DNA of 55,834 nt from Candidatus Latescibacterota bacterium (GCA_016209865.1 JACQVL010000262.1:1-55834); one strand, 5' to 3'. Positions 6,776 to 15,761 are shown, counted from the stretch's first letter. Notes: a model not told the origin generated them from the letters alone. Made by a program: numbers and translations.

Positions 6776-8030
6776 CCCAAGACGCCCCCGGCAAAAAGCA
6801 CTCCCAAATTTGTCTCGCCGCGCCAGTCCTTGAGGGCTGGGTGTTCACTCCCTACCACGATGTCTGTCGCTCCATCCAGGGTTTTTGCGAAGCACAACAC
6901 CTGATTCGCCTCAGCCACACTCAGAATCACTGGAGAATGAGTGGCTAAGAGGATTTGTGCATGATAGACAGATGAGAGAGACTGAAACATCGTTTCCACG
7001 GCTCGTGGATGAATGCCGTTCTCGGGCTCTTCGATGAGGTAGACACCCTGAAAATCTGACAAATAGGCTGGGAGTGTCAATGCCAGGAGACGGAGGGTCC
7101 CATCTGAGACGACCCAGGAGGGAATCTCCCATCCTCCTTGATACCGGATGACCAGATACCGGTGTCGATCATCCGGTCGCTCGATCGTTCGGATATCTTC
7201 GATGTCAGGAAGAGCAGTCTGCACATGTGCGATCCACTCACGAAAGCGATCAGGAGCCTTTTTCTGGAGATTATCCAACACCCACGGTAGGTTGGAACCA
7301 TCCGGTCTGAATCCTCGCCCCTGTCCCGGTGGGCTGGCTTTCCGGATGAGCGCGCTATTCAGGACGAACTGTTGTACCCCTTCGGTCAGCAGTCCTTTTA
7401 ACCAGGTGGTGACTGGAAACTTAGACTCATCTTCGGGGAGGTTGCCCAGTGCAGATTTACGAGGACCGAGTTTGAACGCGGATGCCCAGCCCTTGCCTGG
7501 GAGGTGATACGCTTCAGAATAGTAGTTATCATTGCCGCCGGGAACCTTATGGACAACCGTGCGTAGTCCCCTGGCATTTTTGCGAGTCAGGATGGTATTC
7601 ACCTGATCGATTGGCATAGGAAACATGACACGTTGGATAGGGGACTGTGATTTCGCTCTCTTGAGCAAAGCTTTTTCAGCGAGAATACTGATCTCATCCG
7701 TTCCAGGAGCGAGTCCGATAGCGACTTCGTAGCGAATCGTATCATAGTGATGTTCTGTTAACAGCTTCCGACGATCCTCAGGGATCTGCGCTTCGATCGC
7801 AAGTTCAAACTTCCGTCCTGCCCGTTTCCAGACCAGATCTTGGAAATTGTGAGTCCGTTCACTCACTGCAACTTCAAGCCCATCGGATACTAACCTCCCA
7901 AGAAACGCCACGACATCCAAGAACGTCGTCTTCCCGCTGGCGTTGGGCCCCACAAGGACATGAAACGGTTCCAAAGGCTGGCGAATATAGTGAAAACACG
8001 GAAGTTCAACGTTTCAATCTGCGCAATCAT
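6772..8030 (-). pseudogene. OLD-like/AAA_21 ABC-type ATPase, frameshifted near its N-terminus
   Basis: An SMC/OLD-type ATPase with Walker A GPNASGKTT, a Walker B-like YLIEEPENGIHP and an H-loop LLATHSPV; such enzymes with TOPRIM-like partners are usually phage-defence or DNA-repair pairs. The intact frame begins only at TTG 7974, just before Walker A. A proper start exists upstream: ATG 8030 with GAAGGGA reads MIAQIETLNFR, the expected first strand, but shifts out of frame at about 7997-7998. Adding one T there restores NFRCFHYIRQPLEPF and joins the two frames. I therefore call a single-base deletion; a sequencing or assembly error cannot be excluded. With its shortened partner the pair looks inactivated. 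Confidence 0.72.
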
Positions 8031-8133
8031 GGTTCATTCCCTTCCTTCGGACAATATCCATGAATTCCATAAGCCACAGGTTCCAATTCATCAGTTTCCT
8101 CTCTGGAATCCAAGTCATCTGACTGCTGTCACG

Positions 8134-9105
8134 TTACCCCGAACTCGGCCAGACCTCCGGGTTGACGAGATGCGGCGGCCGTTCGCCGCGCAGCACCTGT
8201 AGGGCTTGCGTGATCGCCGTCCGCCATATCCGGTCTTTGCTCGCGCCCGTCACCCCCGCGATGTGCGGGGTGGCGACGACGTCGTCGCGGTGCAGAAGCG
8301 GGTGATCCGGGGGTGGAGGTTCCGGGTCGAACACATCCAGCCCGGCCCCTCGCAGATGACCCCGTTCGAGCGCGTCGAGCAACGCCGTCTCATCGACCAG
8401 CCCGCCTCGTGCGGTGTTGATGAGGATCGCGCCAGGCTTCATCCGGGCCAATCGTTCCGCATCGATCAGACGACGGGTCTCGGCCGTGAGCGGGAGGTGG
8501 AGGGACACCACATCCGCCGCGCGTAAGACCTCTTCGAGGGTGGGCGCGAGGTCGATGCCGAGTTCCATCCCTCGATCAGCAGACACATACGGGTCGTACG
8601 CCATGACGGTCATCCCCAGCGCCCGGCCGATCGTGGCGACGTGCCCACCGATCCGGCCGACGCCGATCAGGCCGAGCCGCAGGCCATGTACTTCCAGTCC
8701 GTGGTGCTCGTTGAAATAATCCCTCGTCCCGCCACGCCGGAGTAGCCCTTCGATGCGCTTGATCTGTTTGGCCACGGCGAGCATCAGGGTGACGGCGTGC
8801 TCCGCCGCCGAGATCGTCGGGCCGTCGGGGGCGTTGCATACCGCGATCCTGCGCGCCGTGGCGTCGGGGATGGAGATGTTGTCGACGCCGATGCCCGTGC
8901 GGGAGATGACCCGCAGGCCGGGCGCCTGATCCATCAACGCCCCGTCGTACCGGATGCGGGCTGAGGCGATGATCGCCTGGGCGTCTGGCAGGGCGATCAG
9001 CGGGGTGTCGGGCGTGGCGCTGGCCGGGCCGAGGGCGACGGCGACCCCGTCGAGCAGCGGGACGTACTGAGGGGACAACGCCCGTTCGAACCAGATGCGG
9101 AACAT
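8134..9105 (-). CDS. NAD-dependent D-2-hydroxyacid dehydrogenase (SerA/phosphoglycerate dehydrogenase-like)
   Basis: A 323-residue D-isomer 2-hydroxyacid dehydrogenase. The Rossmann motif GVGRIGGHVATIGRALG binds NAD, the catalytic Arg is in NTARGGLVDE, the Glu in the DVFDPEPP region and the His in TPHIAG. There is no C-terminal ACT domain, so it is the short type; D-3-phosphoglycerate, glyoxylate or a related 2-oxoacid are possible substrates. I start at ATG 9105, with GAGGAGG ten bases upstream; the longer frame from 9150 is made of a GGGCART repeat. It lies downstream of the Cys/Met PLP enzyme on the same strand, but the repeat between them argues against tight coupling. Confidence 0.87.
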   Translation of the reverse strand: MFRIWFERALSPQYVPLLDGVAVALGPASATPDTPLIALPDAQAIIASARIRYDGALMDQAPGLRVISRTGIGVDNISIPDATARRIAVCNAPDGPTISAAEHAVTLMLAVAKQIKRIEGLLRRGGTRDYFNEHHGLEVHGLRLGLIGVGRIGGHVATIGRALGMTVMAYDPYVSADRGMELGIDLAPTLEEVLRAADVVSLHLPLTAETRRLIDAERLARMKPGAILINTARGGLVDETALLDALERGHLRGAGLDVFDPEPPPPDHPLLHRDDVVATPHIAGVTGASKDRIWRTAITQALQVLRGERPPHLVNPEVWPSSG

Positions 9106-9135
9106 GAAACCTCCTCCCTCCTCTCCCTTCCCCAC

Positions 9136-9242
9136 CGGGCAGGTGGGCAATGGGCAGTGGGCAATCGAAGCCGTTCCCTCGTCTACTGCCCATCTGCCTG
9201 GCGGGGTCGGGTGGCTGTGCGGGGACTGCCTACTGCCCGGTG
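9136..9242. repeat. Palindromic GGGCART heptamer element
   Basis: The left arm 9134-9165 (CCACCGGGCAGGTGGGCAAT and further GGGCART words) is complementary to segments at 9183-9199 and 9225-9242 (TGCCTACTGCCCGGTGG). It lies between two codirectional minus-strand genes and has no coding support. Confidence 0.72.
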
Positions 9243-9264
9243 GAGCGGGGAGCGGTGGGGCTCA

Positions 9265-10461
9265 TCACACTGTCTGCAACGCCGCCTCGATGTCCGCCAG
9301 AATGTCCTCCACCCCTTCGATGCCGATGGACATCCGCACTAAGCCGTCCCCGATGCCGATCCGCTGGCGCTGCTCCGGCGCGAGGCTGCGATGGGAGGAG
9401 GTGGCGGGATGGAGGACGAGGGTTTCCACGTCGCCCAGGGTGGTGGCGGCCTGGCACAGCCGCAAGCCGTTGATGAACCGCCAGGCCGTCTCCATCGTCC
9501 CATCGCCGAGGTCGAACGCGACCACTCCCCCGAACCCGGCGCCCCCGAACAGGCGGACGGCCCGGTCGTGGTCGGGGTGGCTCGACAGGCCGGGATAATC
9601 GACCCGTGTCACCTTCGGGTGAGCCTCCAAAAACCGGGCGACGGTCATCGCGTTCTCGCAGTGCTGCCGCATCCGCAATGGGAACGTCTTGATGCCCCGG
9701 AGGAGCAGCCACGCCTCGAACGGGCTGAGCACCCCGCCCAAGTTGCGTCGGAGTTTGTCCACCCGGTCGTGGAACGCCGGAGCGACGGCCACCCCGCAGG
9801 TGATGTCCCCGTGCCCGCCTAAGTACTTCGTCCCGCTGTGCACCACACAGTCCACCCCCCACTCCAGCGGGCGGGCCAGGTAGGGAGTGGCGAACGTGTG
9901 GTCGATGACCACCCGCGCGCCGTAGCGATGGGAGAGTTCGACGATGCGGGGGACGTCGATCACCCGGAGCAACGGGTTGGACATCGTCTCGATGTACGTT
10001 GCGGCGACCGCCCCCTTCGCCAGCGTCGCCTCGACCTGATCGAGGTGGTCCGCTTCGACGAACACCGTCTCCACGCCCAGGCCGGCGAGGTCGTTGACGA
10101 GCAGGGCGTACGTCCCGCCGTACAGGTCGCGCGACGCCATGACCGTCCGGCCTGCGCCCACGCCCACCCCTAACAGTCCGGCCAGGATAGCGGCCATCCC
10201 GGAGCCGAACGCGACGGCGGTCTCCGCGCCCTCTAAGTCGGCGACGACCGCTTCCGCCGCGACGACGGTGGGGTTGGCGTAGCGGCTGTAGACGTAGCCG
10301 GTCTCCTTGCCCTCGAACACCCGGACTGCATCCTCGATACGGTCGTAGGCAAAGCTGGATGTCGGGTAGATCGGCGCTGACGTCGGCTGGTGGGAGAAGC
10401 GTCCGGCGTGTTCGGGCGGATGGATGGCGCGTGTGGTGAGCGTGTACGGGCGAGCAGGCAT
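9265..10461 (-). CDS. Cys/Met-metabolism PLP enzyme (cystathionine gamma-synthase / methionine gamma-lyase family)
   Basis: A 398-residue fold-type I PLP enzyme. The tetramer-type YSRYANPTVVAAE block, the GSGMAAI phosphate-binding segment and the PLP lysine in VVHSGTKYLGGHGD (about residue 205) identify the family, which includes cystathionine gamma-synthase, cystathionine lyases, O-acetylhomoserine sulfhydrylase and methionine gamma-lyase. I cannot separate these by eye. ATG 10461 follows AAGGAG, and a good promoter lies at 10517-10545. The C-terminal segment VRMSIGIEGVEDILADI is typical. The long frame in the neighbouring phase is a GC shadow. Confidence 0.88.
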   Translation of the reverse strand: MPARPYTLTTRAIHPPEHAGRFSHQPTSAPIYPTSSFAYDRIEDAVRVFEGKETGYVYSRYANPTVVAAEAVVADLEGAETAVAFGSGMAAILAGLLGVGVGAGRTVMASRDLYGGTYALLVNDLAGLGVETVFVEADHLDQVEATLAKGAVAATYIETMSNPLLRVIDVPRIVELSHRYGARVVIDHTFATPYLARPLEWGVDCVVHSGTKYLGGHGDITCGVAVAPAFHDRVDKLRRNLGGVLSPFEAWLLLRGIKTFPLRMRQHCENAMTVARFLEAHPKVTRVDYPGLSSHPDHDRAVRLFGGAGFGGVVAFDLGDGTMETAWRFINGLRLCQAATTLGDVETLVLHPATSSHRSLAPEQRQRIGIGDGLVRMSIGIEGVEDILADIEAALQTV

Positions 10462-10476
10462 ACGGGACTCCTTCAG

Positions 10477-10516
10477 AAAGGACGAAGGATAAAGGGCGAA
10501 GGACGAACGAGAAGGA
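10477..10516. repeat. GGACGAA heptamer array, single arm
   Basis: About five degenerate words (AAGGACGAAGGATAAAGGGC and onwards) lie between the promoter and start of the Cys/Met enzyme, so they would be transcribed in its leader. No inverted partner arm is seen nearby. Confidence 0.7.
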
Positions 10517-10545
10517 ATAAAAACGTATTCTCAGGCATTTGTCAA
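10517..10545 (-). promoter_or_regulatory. Sigma70-type promoter for the Cys/Met PLP enzyme
   Basis: Read on the minus strand, TTGACA (10545-10540) is followed after 17 bases by TTTTAT (10522-10517), about 55 bases before the ATG at 10461. Confidence 0.7.
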
Positions 10546-10572
10546 GGGACATGCACGTGAAACGAACATCTC

Positions 10573-10601
10573 TTGCATAAGACCGGGCGATGTATTATTT
10601 T
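10573..10601 (+). promoter_or_regulatory. Possible promoter for the GWxTD gene
   Basis: TTGCAT at 10573-10578 and TATTTT at 10596-10601 with 17-base spacing. The match is only moderate; a transcript from here would carry a ~185-base leader containing the palindrome at 10654-10768. Confidence 0.4.
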
Positions 10602-10653
10602 GAGATAAGAAACTGGCTGAAGAAGTGCCATAAGTTACTGGCATGGCCTCTGC

Positions 10654-10768
10654 GGCCCTCACCCCCGGCCCCTCTCCCACGGCGGGGAGAGGGGAAACGA
10701 GCGTTCTTGTGAAGGACTCCCCCTTTCTCGCCCCTTGTGGGAGAGAAAGGGGGGGGATAGTGAGGGCC
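10654..10768. repeat. Nested palindrome (two hairpins inside an outer stem)
   Basis: Outer arms GGCCCTCA (10654-10661) and TGAGGGCC (10761-10768) pair perfectly. Inside lie two hairpins, CCCCTCTCCC.../...GGGGAGAGGGG around 10669-10694 and CCCCCTTTCTC.../...GAGAAAGGGGG around 10719-10756. This is a cruciform-like element of a type scattered through many GC-rich genomes. Confidence 0.75.
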
Positions 10769-10793
10769 ATCAGGGCGACCCAACCCGGAGGAC

Positions 10794-12266
10794 GTGATGA
10801 TGACAACGTATCGATGGTTTGTGGGACTCATCCTGCTCCTGCCCGTCCTGGCGGTGACACGGACGGCGGGAGCGGAAGAGACGGCATCGCGGGACCCGAA
10901 GCTGCTGCCGGCCTACAGCACGGGCGACATCCAGTTCTCCGTCGATGCCGCCGGGTTCAAAGGGGCCGGCGGGCAGACCTACGAAGAATTGTACCTGCTG
11001 TTACGGCCCAACCAGTTGACACTCGTCGAGAAGGGGAAGAAATTCCAGGGGACGTTCCAGATCGACGGGGTCGTCTACGACGAGAGCGGGGCAGAGAAGA
11101 AACGGTTTTCCGAACAGCGGATGCTCGAGACGGATGAGCCGGTGCTGAAAGACCGCACCGGGAACGAACGGATGATGGTCGATGTCGTGCCAGTCAGCCT
11201 CGACTCCGGGACGTACCGGGTGGATGTGGTCGTCTCGGACCTCAACTCACAGAAGAAGGGGACGTGCATCAAGCAGTTCATGGCCAGCGGGTATGACGAC
11301 GCGACACTGACGATCAGCGATATTCAGTTTTCTACCCTGGCGCAGCCGGACACGACCGCTCATCGATTCACCAAGAACGGGATTCTCGTCGTCCCCAACC
11401 CCGCGCGGTTGTTCGAGAAAAAACCGGATGCCCCGCTCTATGAAGTGGCTGACTCCCCCGTGCGCCCTCCTGAACCGCGTTTGATGTATTTTTACTTCGA
11501 GATCTATAACTTCGCGGTCGATCCATCAGGCGCGCCATCGACGTATGATCTCTCCTTCGCCGTCATCCATGAGGCCGGAGGGGGCCGGCAGACGCTGCCG
11601 GCGCAGAAGAATATCCAGAAACCCGGTTCCAGCAGTGTCAAGGTGTTAAAGCTGGACATCAGTTCGTTCCAGGAGGGAGTCTATACCCTTGAGTTAATGA
11701 TCCACGACAACCTCAGCGGCCAGGATGCCACACGGCGGGCGTTCTTCGAGGTCTTCCAGCCCCCTCCATCGCCAGCGCCGCAGAACGTCCTGACCAAAGC
11801 CCAGGCCGAACGCGGGTACAAAATGCTCAGGTTCATCGCCTCTTCCCGCGACCTGGCGCTGTACAAGAAACTCGACCTGAAAGGGCAGACCGAGTTTCTC
11901 ATCAACTTCTGGAAGGAACGGGATCCCACCCCGGATACCCCGGAGAACGAGTTCTTAGCCGTCCTCAACGAACGCTTTACGTATGCCGAGCGAACCCTGG
12001 GCGGGGCGGACAGCGACCGGGGACGGGTCTGGATGAAGTACGGGGAGCCTGAAGAGATCGAACGGCATCCGTCGGACGCGCGGACGAAGCCTTATGAGAT
12101 CTGGTTCTACACGACGGGTGTCAGGGGCGACGCCTCTCAGTCCACCCAGGGCAGACAGCTCTTCATCTTCGGCGACCGGACGGGGTACGGCAAATACATG
12201 CTCCTCCATTCCTCGGTCGTCGGTGAGACCCACAACCCCAACTGGATCAGCGAATTAGTCGAGTGA
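10794..12266 (+). CDS. GWxTD-domain secreted protein
   Basis: A 490-residue protein with an N-terminal signal peptide (hydrophobic core GLILLLPVLAV, then A-G-A around residue 25), two beta-rich middle regions and a C-terminal GWxTD-type domain (about residues 330-490). Diagnostic stretches are EFLINFWKERDPTP, RFTYAER, DRGRVWMKYGEPEEIERHP and YEIWFY. The eponymous Gly-Trp is replaced by GGADSDRGRV. Function in this family is unknown; it is common in FCB-group and related phyla. Start codons GTG 10794, ATG 10797 and ATG 10800 are all in frame behind CGGAG. The 3' end overlaps the convergent hflX gene by 12 bases. Confidence 0.85.
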   Translation: MMMTTYRWFVGLILLLPVLAVTRTAGAEETASRDPKLLPAYSTGDIQFSVDAAGFKGAGGQTYEELYLLLRPNQLTLVEKGKKFQGTFQIDGVVYDESGAEKKRFSEQRMLETDEPVLKDRTGNERMMVDVVPVSLDSGTYRVDVVVSDLNSQKKGTCIKQFMASGYDDATLTISDIQFSTLAQPDTTAHRFTKNGILVVPNPARLFEKKPDAPLYEVADSPVRPPEPRLMYFYFEIYNFAVDPSGAPSTYDLSFAVIHEAGGGRQTLPAQKNIQKPGSSSVKVLKLDISSFQEGVYTLELMIHDNLSGQDATRRAFFEVFQPPPSPAPQNVLTKAQAERGYKMLRFIASSRDLALYKKLDLKGQTEFLINFWKERDPTPDTPENEFLAVLNERFTYAERTLGGADSDRGRVWMKYGEPEEIERHPSDARTKPYEIWFYTTGVRGDASQSTQGRQLFIFGDRTGYGKYMLLHSSVVGETHNPNWISELVE

Positions 12267-13565
12267 CCCCTGGCTGAAATACCCGGCCAGTCGTTTCTGC
12301 AGCCGTCCCGCCGCCGGGCCTTCGAGCCGGACGGTCACCCGCACCCCGTCTGGCTCATCCTGACGGGCCAGGACTTCCCCGGCTTTGTAGACCTCCCACA
12401 GCACCCGCGCATCCTGATGAGGGATGTACAGCTCCATCTCTGTCCGAGTCCGGTCGATCACGGCCGCGACCGTGCGGCGTACCCGTTCGATATCCGCCGC
12501 GCTCAGGGCCGAGAGCGCGATGCTGTCCGGATGCTCCTGCTGGAGCCGTTTGAGCAGGCCGGCCTCGCTCAGGCGGTCGATCTTGTTGAAGACGAGCATG
12601 ACAGGCGTCTCGATGACGCCTAACTCCTCCAGGACGGTGTTCACTGTGCTGAGCTGTTCCTCGAACCGGGGATGGCTGACGTCCACGACATGGAGGAGGA
12701 GGTCGGCGCTGAACACCTCGGTGAGGGTGCTCCGGAAAGAGGCGACCAGGTGATGCGGCAGCTTACGGATGAACCCGACGGTGTCAGACAGCAGCGCCTT
12801 CTGGCTGTCGGAGACGGCGATCAGCCGGGTCGTGGAGTCGAGGGTGGCGAACAGCCGGTCCTCGACCAGGGTACCCGCGTGGGTGAAGGCATTGAAGAGG
12901 GTAGATTTCCCGGCGTTCGTGTACCCGACGAGAGCGATGCAGAACATCCGGTTTCGCTGTTTCCGCTGGGTCTTATACGCCTGTTCCACATGCTCAAGCT
13001 GCTGGGCGAGGTGATCGATCCGCTCCCGGAGCCGGCGCCGGTCTAACTCCAACTGCGTCTCGCCGGGGCCTCGCACCCCGATCGCCCCGAACGCCCCGAC
13101 TCCGCCCTCCTGGCGAGACAGGTGCTGCCATTGCCGGGTCAGGCGCGGGAGCATGTACTTGAGCTGGGCGAGTTCCACCTGGATCTTCGCCTGCCGGGAT
13201 TTGGCGCGACGGGCGAAGATGTCTAAGATCAGCCCGCTGCGGTCGAGCACCCGCGTCCCGATGACCCGCTCTAAATTCCTGACCTGCGCCGGCGAGAGGT
13301 CGTCGTCAAAGATGACGAGATCGACGCCCTGGTCGGCGCACAGCGCGGCGAGGTCACGCGCTTTCCCTTCGCCGATGAAATACGTCGGGTTGATGGCGTG
13401 GCGATGCTGGACGACCCGCTCCACGATCTCCGCGCCCGCGGTATCGGCGAGCAGCGCCAGCTCATCTAAGGTGTCATCTGTCTCCCAGGGGGTGACGTGG
13501 GATTGGCTGACACCGACGAGCACGGCGCGTTCTCTGGTTCTTTGAACAGTTTCGTGCAGCGGCAT
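12255..13565 (-). CDS. hflX: GTPase HflX
   Basis: A 436-residue ribosome-associated GTPase that splits stalled or hibernating 70S ribosomes. The N-terminal HflX domain carries the YFIGEGKARDL and VIFDDDLSPAQ blocks, then a helical linker with GPGETQLELDRRRLRERI, and the G domain has G1 GYTNAGKST, G3 DTVGF and G4 NKID. Start ATG 13565 follows AAAGGAG and comes seven bases after the stop of the BatA-type gene, so the two are likely cotranscribed. It overlaps the GWxTD gene tail-to-tail. No sign of damage; the call is firm. Confidence 0.94.
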   Translation of the reverse strand: MPLHETVQRTRERAVLVGVSQSHVTPWETDDTLDELALLADTAGAEIVERVVQHRHAINPTYFIGEGKARDLAALCADQGVDLVIFDDDLSPAQVRNLERVIGTRVLDRSGLILDIFARRAKSRQAKIQVELAQLKYMLPRLTRQWQHLSRQEGGVGAFGAIGVRGPGETQLELDRRRLRERIDHLAQQLEHVEQAYKTQRKQRNRMFCIALVGYTNAGKSTLFNAFTHAGTLVEDRLFATLDSTTRLIAVSDSQKALLSDTVGFIRKLPHHLVASFRSTLTEVFSADLLLHVVDVSHPRFEEQLSTVNTVLEELGVIETPVMLVFNKIDRLSEAGLLKRLQQEHPDSIALSALSAADIERVRRTVAAVIDRTRTEMELYIPHQDARVLWEVYKAGEVLARQDEPDGVRVTVRLEGPAAGRLQKRLAGYFSQGSLD

Positions 13566-13572
13566 CTCTCCT

Positions 13573-15675
13573 TTAACTGTCCTCCCGCGCCGGGGTGCGT
13601 GTCAAGAGGCTCTCGACGAGGATGAGCGCCAGCGCTCCCCAGAGGAGGAGTTTCCACACCTCATGCTCCTGCTGGGACTGCAGGATTTCTTCCGCTAAGT
13701 TGGCGTTCGGCTGGACGATCCGCACCGGCGTCCCGTTGAGGAGCCGTCGAACCTCCGCCAGGTCGAGTCGCGCCGGGTCGGATTCTTTCGTGTCCACATT
13801 GACGGCAAACTCGTTCAGCAGGCGGTCGCCCGACTGGATGCGGTAGATCCCGGGCTCGTCCGTATGGGCGACGGTCACGGCCATCCCGCTGTTCGAGGAA
13901 ACGGGTTTCAGGCGTTCTGTCCCGCCGGACGGCAGGACGACCGTGACCGGCTCGTCGGCGTCCGACCAGCTCACCACCCGTTCAGTCGGCGTCCCTACTA
14001 CAATCTCTTTTCCGGATGCATCAAAATCCGTCCCGACGTACCGGACGCCCCGGTGCATCAACGGGACGAACAGGCTCTTGAGGGGAAGATCGCTCCACCG
14101 CATGTTGGGGGCGGAGGGGATGAGCAGGGCGCGGCCTCGCCCGGACTGTCCCTCGACGATCGCCGGAGTCCCGTCACTGAACCGTGCGATCACGCGGGCT
14201 TGCGGGCCGGGGCTGAGCCGGTAGGAGGAGAAGAACCGGGGGGAATCAGCCAGCCAGCCTTGCGCCGGTTTGAAGACCTCGAAGACCGGGTGTTCCTGGT
14301 CGATCCAGCCGACACTCAGGTGCGACTGCTGCTGTCCCGGCGTCCCGATCCGCCCCTGGATGGCGCAAGAGAACAGCGTCGACAACAGGCCGGGGTTGTA
14401 CGAGGCGGCGTTGACCCCGTCGCCGAGGAACAGGATCAGTCCCCCGCCGGAGGCCACGAACCGGTCGAGCGCGGAGAGATGCGCCGGCGAGAGATCCCGC
14501 CCGCCGGTGAGGACGACCACCCGGTACCCGCTCAGCCTGCCCTCGTTGAGCGCATCCACCGGGGCGGTCGTGACGGCCACCGGGGAGGTCATCGCCCCCG
14601 CCGGACTGAGGACGTGCCGGAGAAAATACCCGGATTCCTCATCTGCCACGACGAGCGCGTTGATCTTGTCCGGGATCGTCACCGTGAAATACCGGTGGTT
14701 GTCCGCGTCCAGGTCGTCTTCCTCCAATTCGACGTACCCGGCGTAGTGGCCGGGATCGTCCACTGTCGGACTGAACCGTGCGATGCCCGTCTTGCCCGGC
14801 TCGGCGCTGATTCGCATACTCCCCCGCTTGACCCCGTTGAGGGACAGGCTGACCAGGCGATCCCGGAGCGGCTCCTGGCTTCGATTCGTCACCGTCGCCA
14901 CGATCGATAGGGGCTGCCGGGTCTCGACGAGCCGTCCGCCCAGCGTCACCGCGTCGAGGCTCGCGTTCCGGACCGGGGGAGAGGGCACCGGGAACAGAAA
15001 CAGGTTCACTCTGGGGTCGAGCCGGACGGCCGTCTGCCCCTCCGCTAAGGATCGCCAGTCGTGCTGCTGCACGTCCGTCATTAAGTAGACCTCACGGGTC
15101 AGGGTGCTGGCTTTCGAGAGCAGGGAAGACGCCAGCGTCAACGCCGCTCCGATGTCACCCGGTTTGTTCGACAGGACAGTCTTCTCCAAGGCGGTGCGCA
15201 GCCGGTCGACCCCCTGAACCGGACGGTCGCTCGTCGCGCTCGGTGGCGCGGCCGTCAGGACGAGGACGAGCTCGTCCCCGTCAGACAGGCGGCTGAGAAT
15301 CCGGCGTCCCGTCTCTTTCGCGCGGGCAAACGCCGACTCCTCAGACCCGCCCGCGCCCATGCTGTACGAGTTGTCCAGGACGATGGCGACCGCCGTCTTT
15401 TCGTGCGTCGCCGGACTGAGGACCGAGCCGAACGTGCCCTGTACCGCCGGCCGGGCAAACGCGAACACCGCCAGCGCGATGATCGCCGAACGGACGAGCA
15501 ACAGCAGGATCTGACGAAGCTTGAACGCCCGTGACTGGCGCAGGTGCAGAGGCTTGATGAACGCGATCGAGCTGAAGTCGACCGTGCGGACGCGCTGCCG
15601 GTGGAACAGATGGATGAGGATCGGAATCGCCGCCGCCACGAGGCCGGCTAACATCGCAACATTCAGGAATGTCAT
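13573..15675 (-). CDS. BatA-type membrane protein with von Willebrand factor A domain
   Basis: A 700-residue protein. Residues 1-75 form the BatA N-terminal module (two membrane helices separated by HRQRVRTVDFSSIAFIKPL). A VWA domain follows with a MIDAS-like DNSYSMGAGG near residue 100 and LMTDVQQHDW. Then comes a long periplasmic beta-rich region with a glutamine-amidotransferase-like segment (GYRVVVLTGGRDLSPAHLSA). A C-terminal membrane helix (LLLWGALALILVESLL) closes the protein. Such proteins are common in FCB bacteria, often with MoxR ATPases, but none is adjacent here. ATG 15675 follows AGGGAG, with a promoter at 15698-15727. Confidence 0.87.
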   Translation of the reverse strand: MTFLNVAMLAGLVAAAIPILIHLFHRQRVRTVDFSSIAFIKPLHLRQSRAFKLRQILLLLVRSAIIALAVFAFARPAVQGTFGSVLSPATHEKTAVAIVLDNSYSMGAGGSEESAFARAKETGRRILSRLSDGDELVLVLTAAPPSATSDRPVQGVDRLRTALEKTVLSNKPGDIGAALTLASSLLSKASTLTREVYLMTDVQQHDWRSLAEGQTAVRLDPRVNLFLFPVPSPPVRNASLDAVTLGGRLVETRQPLSIVATVTNRSQEPLRDRLVSLSLNGVKRGSMRISAEPGKTGIARFSPTVDDPGHYAGYVELEEDDLDADNHRYFTVTIPDKINALVVADEESGYFLRHVLSPAGAMTSPVAVTTAPVDALNEGRLSGYRVVVLTGGRDLSPAHLSALDRFVASGGGLILFLGDGVNAASYNPGLLSTLFSCAIQGRIGTPGQQQSHLSVGWIDQEHPVFEVFKPAQGWLADSPRFFSSYRLSPGPQARVIARFSDGTPAIVEGQSGRGRALLIPSAPNMRWSDLPLKSLFVPLMHRGVRYVGTDFDASGKEIVVGTPTERVVSWSDADEPVTVVLPSGGTERLKPVSSNSGMAVTVAHTDEPGIYRIQSGDRLLNEFAVNVDTKESDPARLDLAEVRRLLNGTPVRIVQPNANLAEEILQSQQEHEVWKLLLWGALALILVESLLTRTPAREDS

Positions 15676-15697
15676 CGTTCTATGCTCCCTTTCTATT

Positions 15698-15727
15698 AAT
15701 ATACGGAGATCATCCCCACCTGTGCAA
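15698..15727 (-). promoter_or_regulatory. Sigma70-type promoter for the BatA-like gene and hflX
   Basis: On the minus strand TTGCAC (15727-15722) and TATATT (15703-15698) are 18 bases apart, 22 bases before the ATG at 15675. It lies back to back with the carA promoter. Confidence 0.65.
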
Positions 15728-15761
15728 CGGAAAAGTCAGGACGATTTTTCTCGATTTTTGC

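Larger units (their letters stand above)
10462..10793. other. Divergent intergenic region, 332 bases: two promoters and two repeats
   Basis: The region holds a single GGACGAA-word array (10477-10516), a minus-strand promoter (10517-10545), a plausible plus-strand promoter (10573-10601) and a nested palindrome (10654-10768). I see no gene in it; short frames inside are formed by the repeats. Confidence 0.7.

Noticed and set aside
6428-8030. A complete, active anti-phage defence island
   Set aside because: Only this two-gene pair is present, the ATPase is frameshifted and the partner seems shortened; no other defence genes are adjacent.
9230-10552. Long open frames on the opposite strand or in shifted frames of GC-rich genes (for example 9230-10552, 13864-14910, 19285-20505, 25512-26600)
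   Set aside because: They lie wholly over well-identified genes, have Arg/Pro/Gly-rich composition typical of GC-rich shadows, and lack ribosome-binding sites or family motifs.
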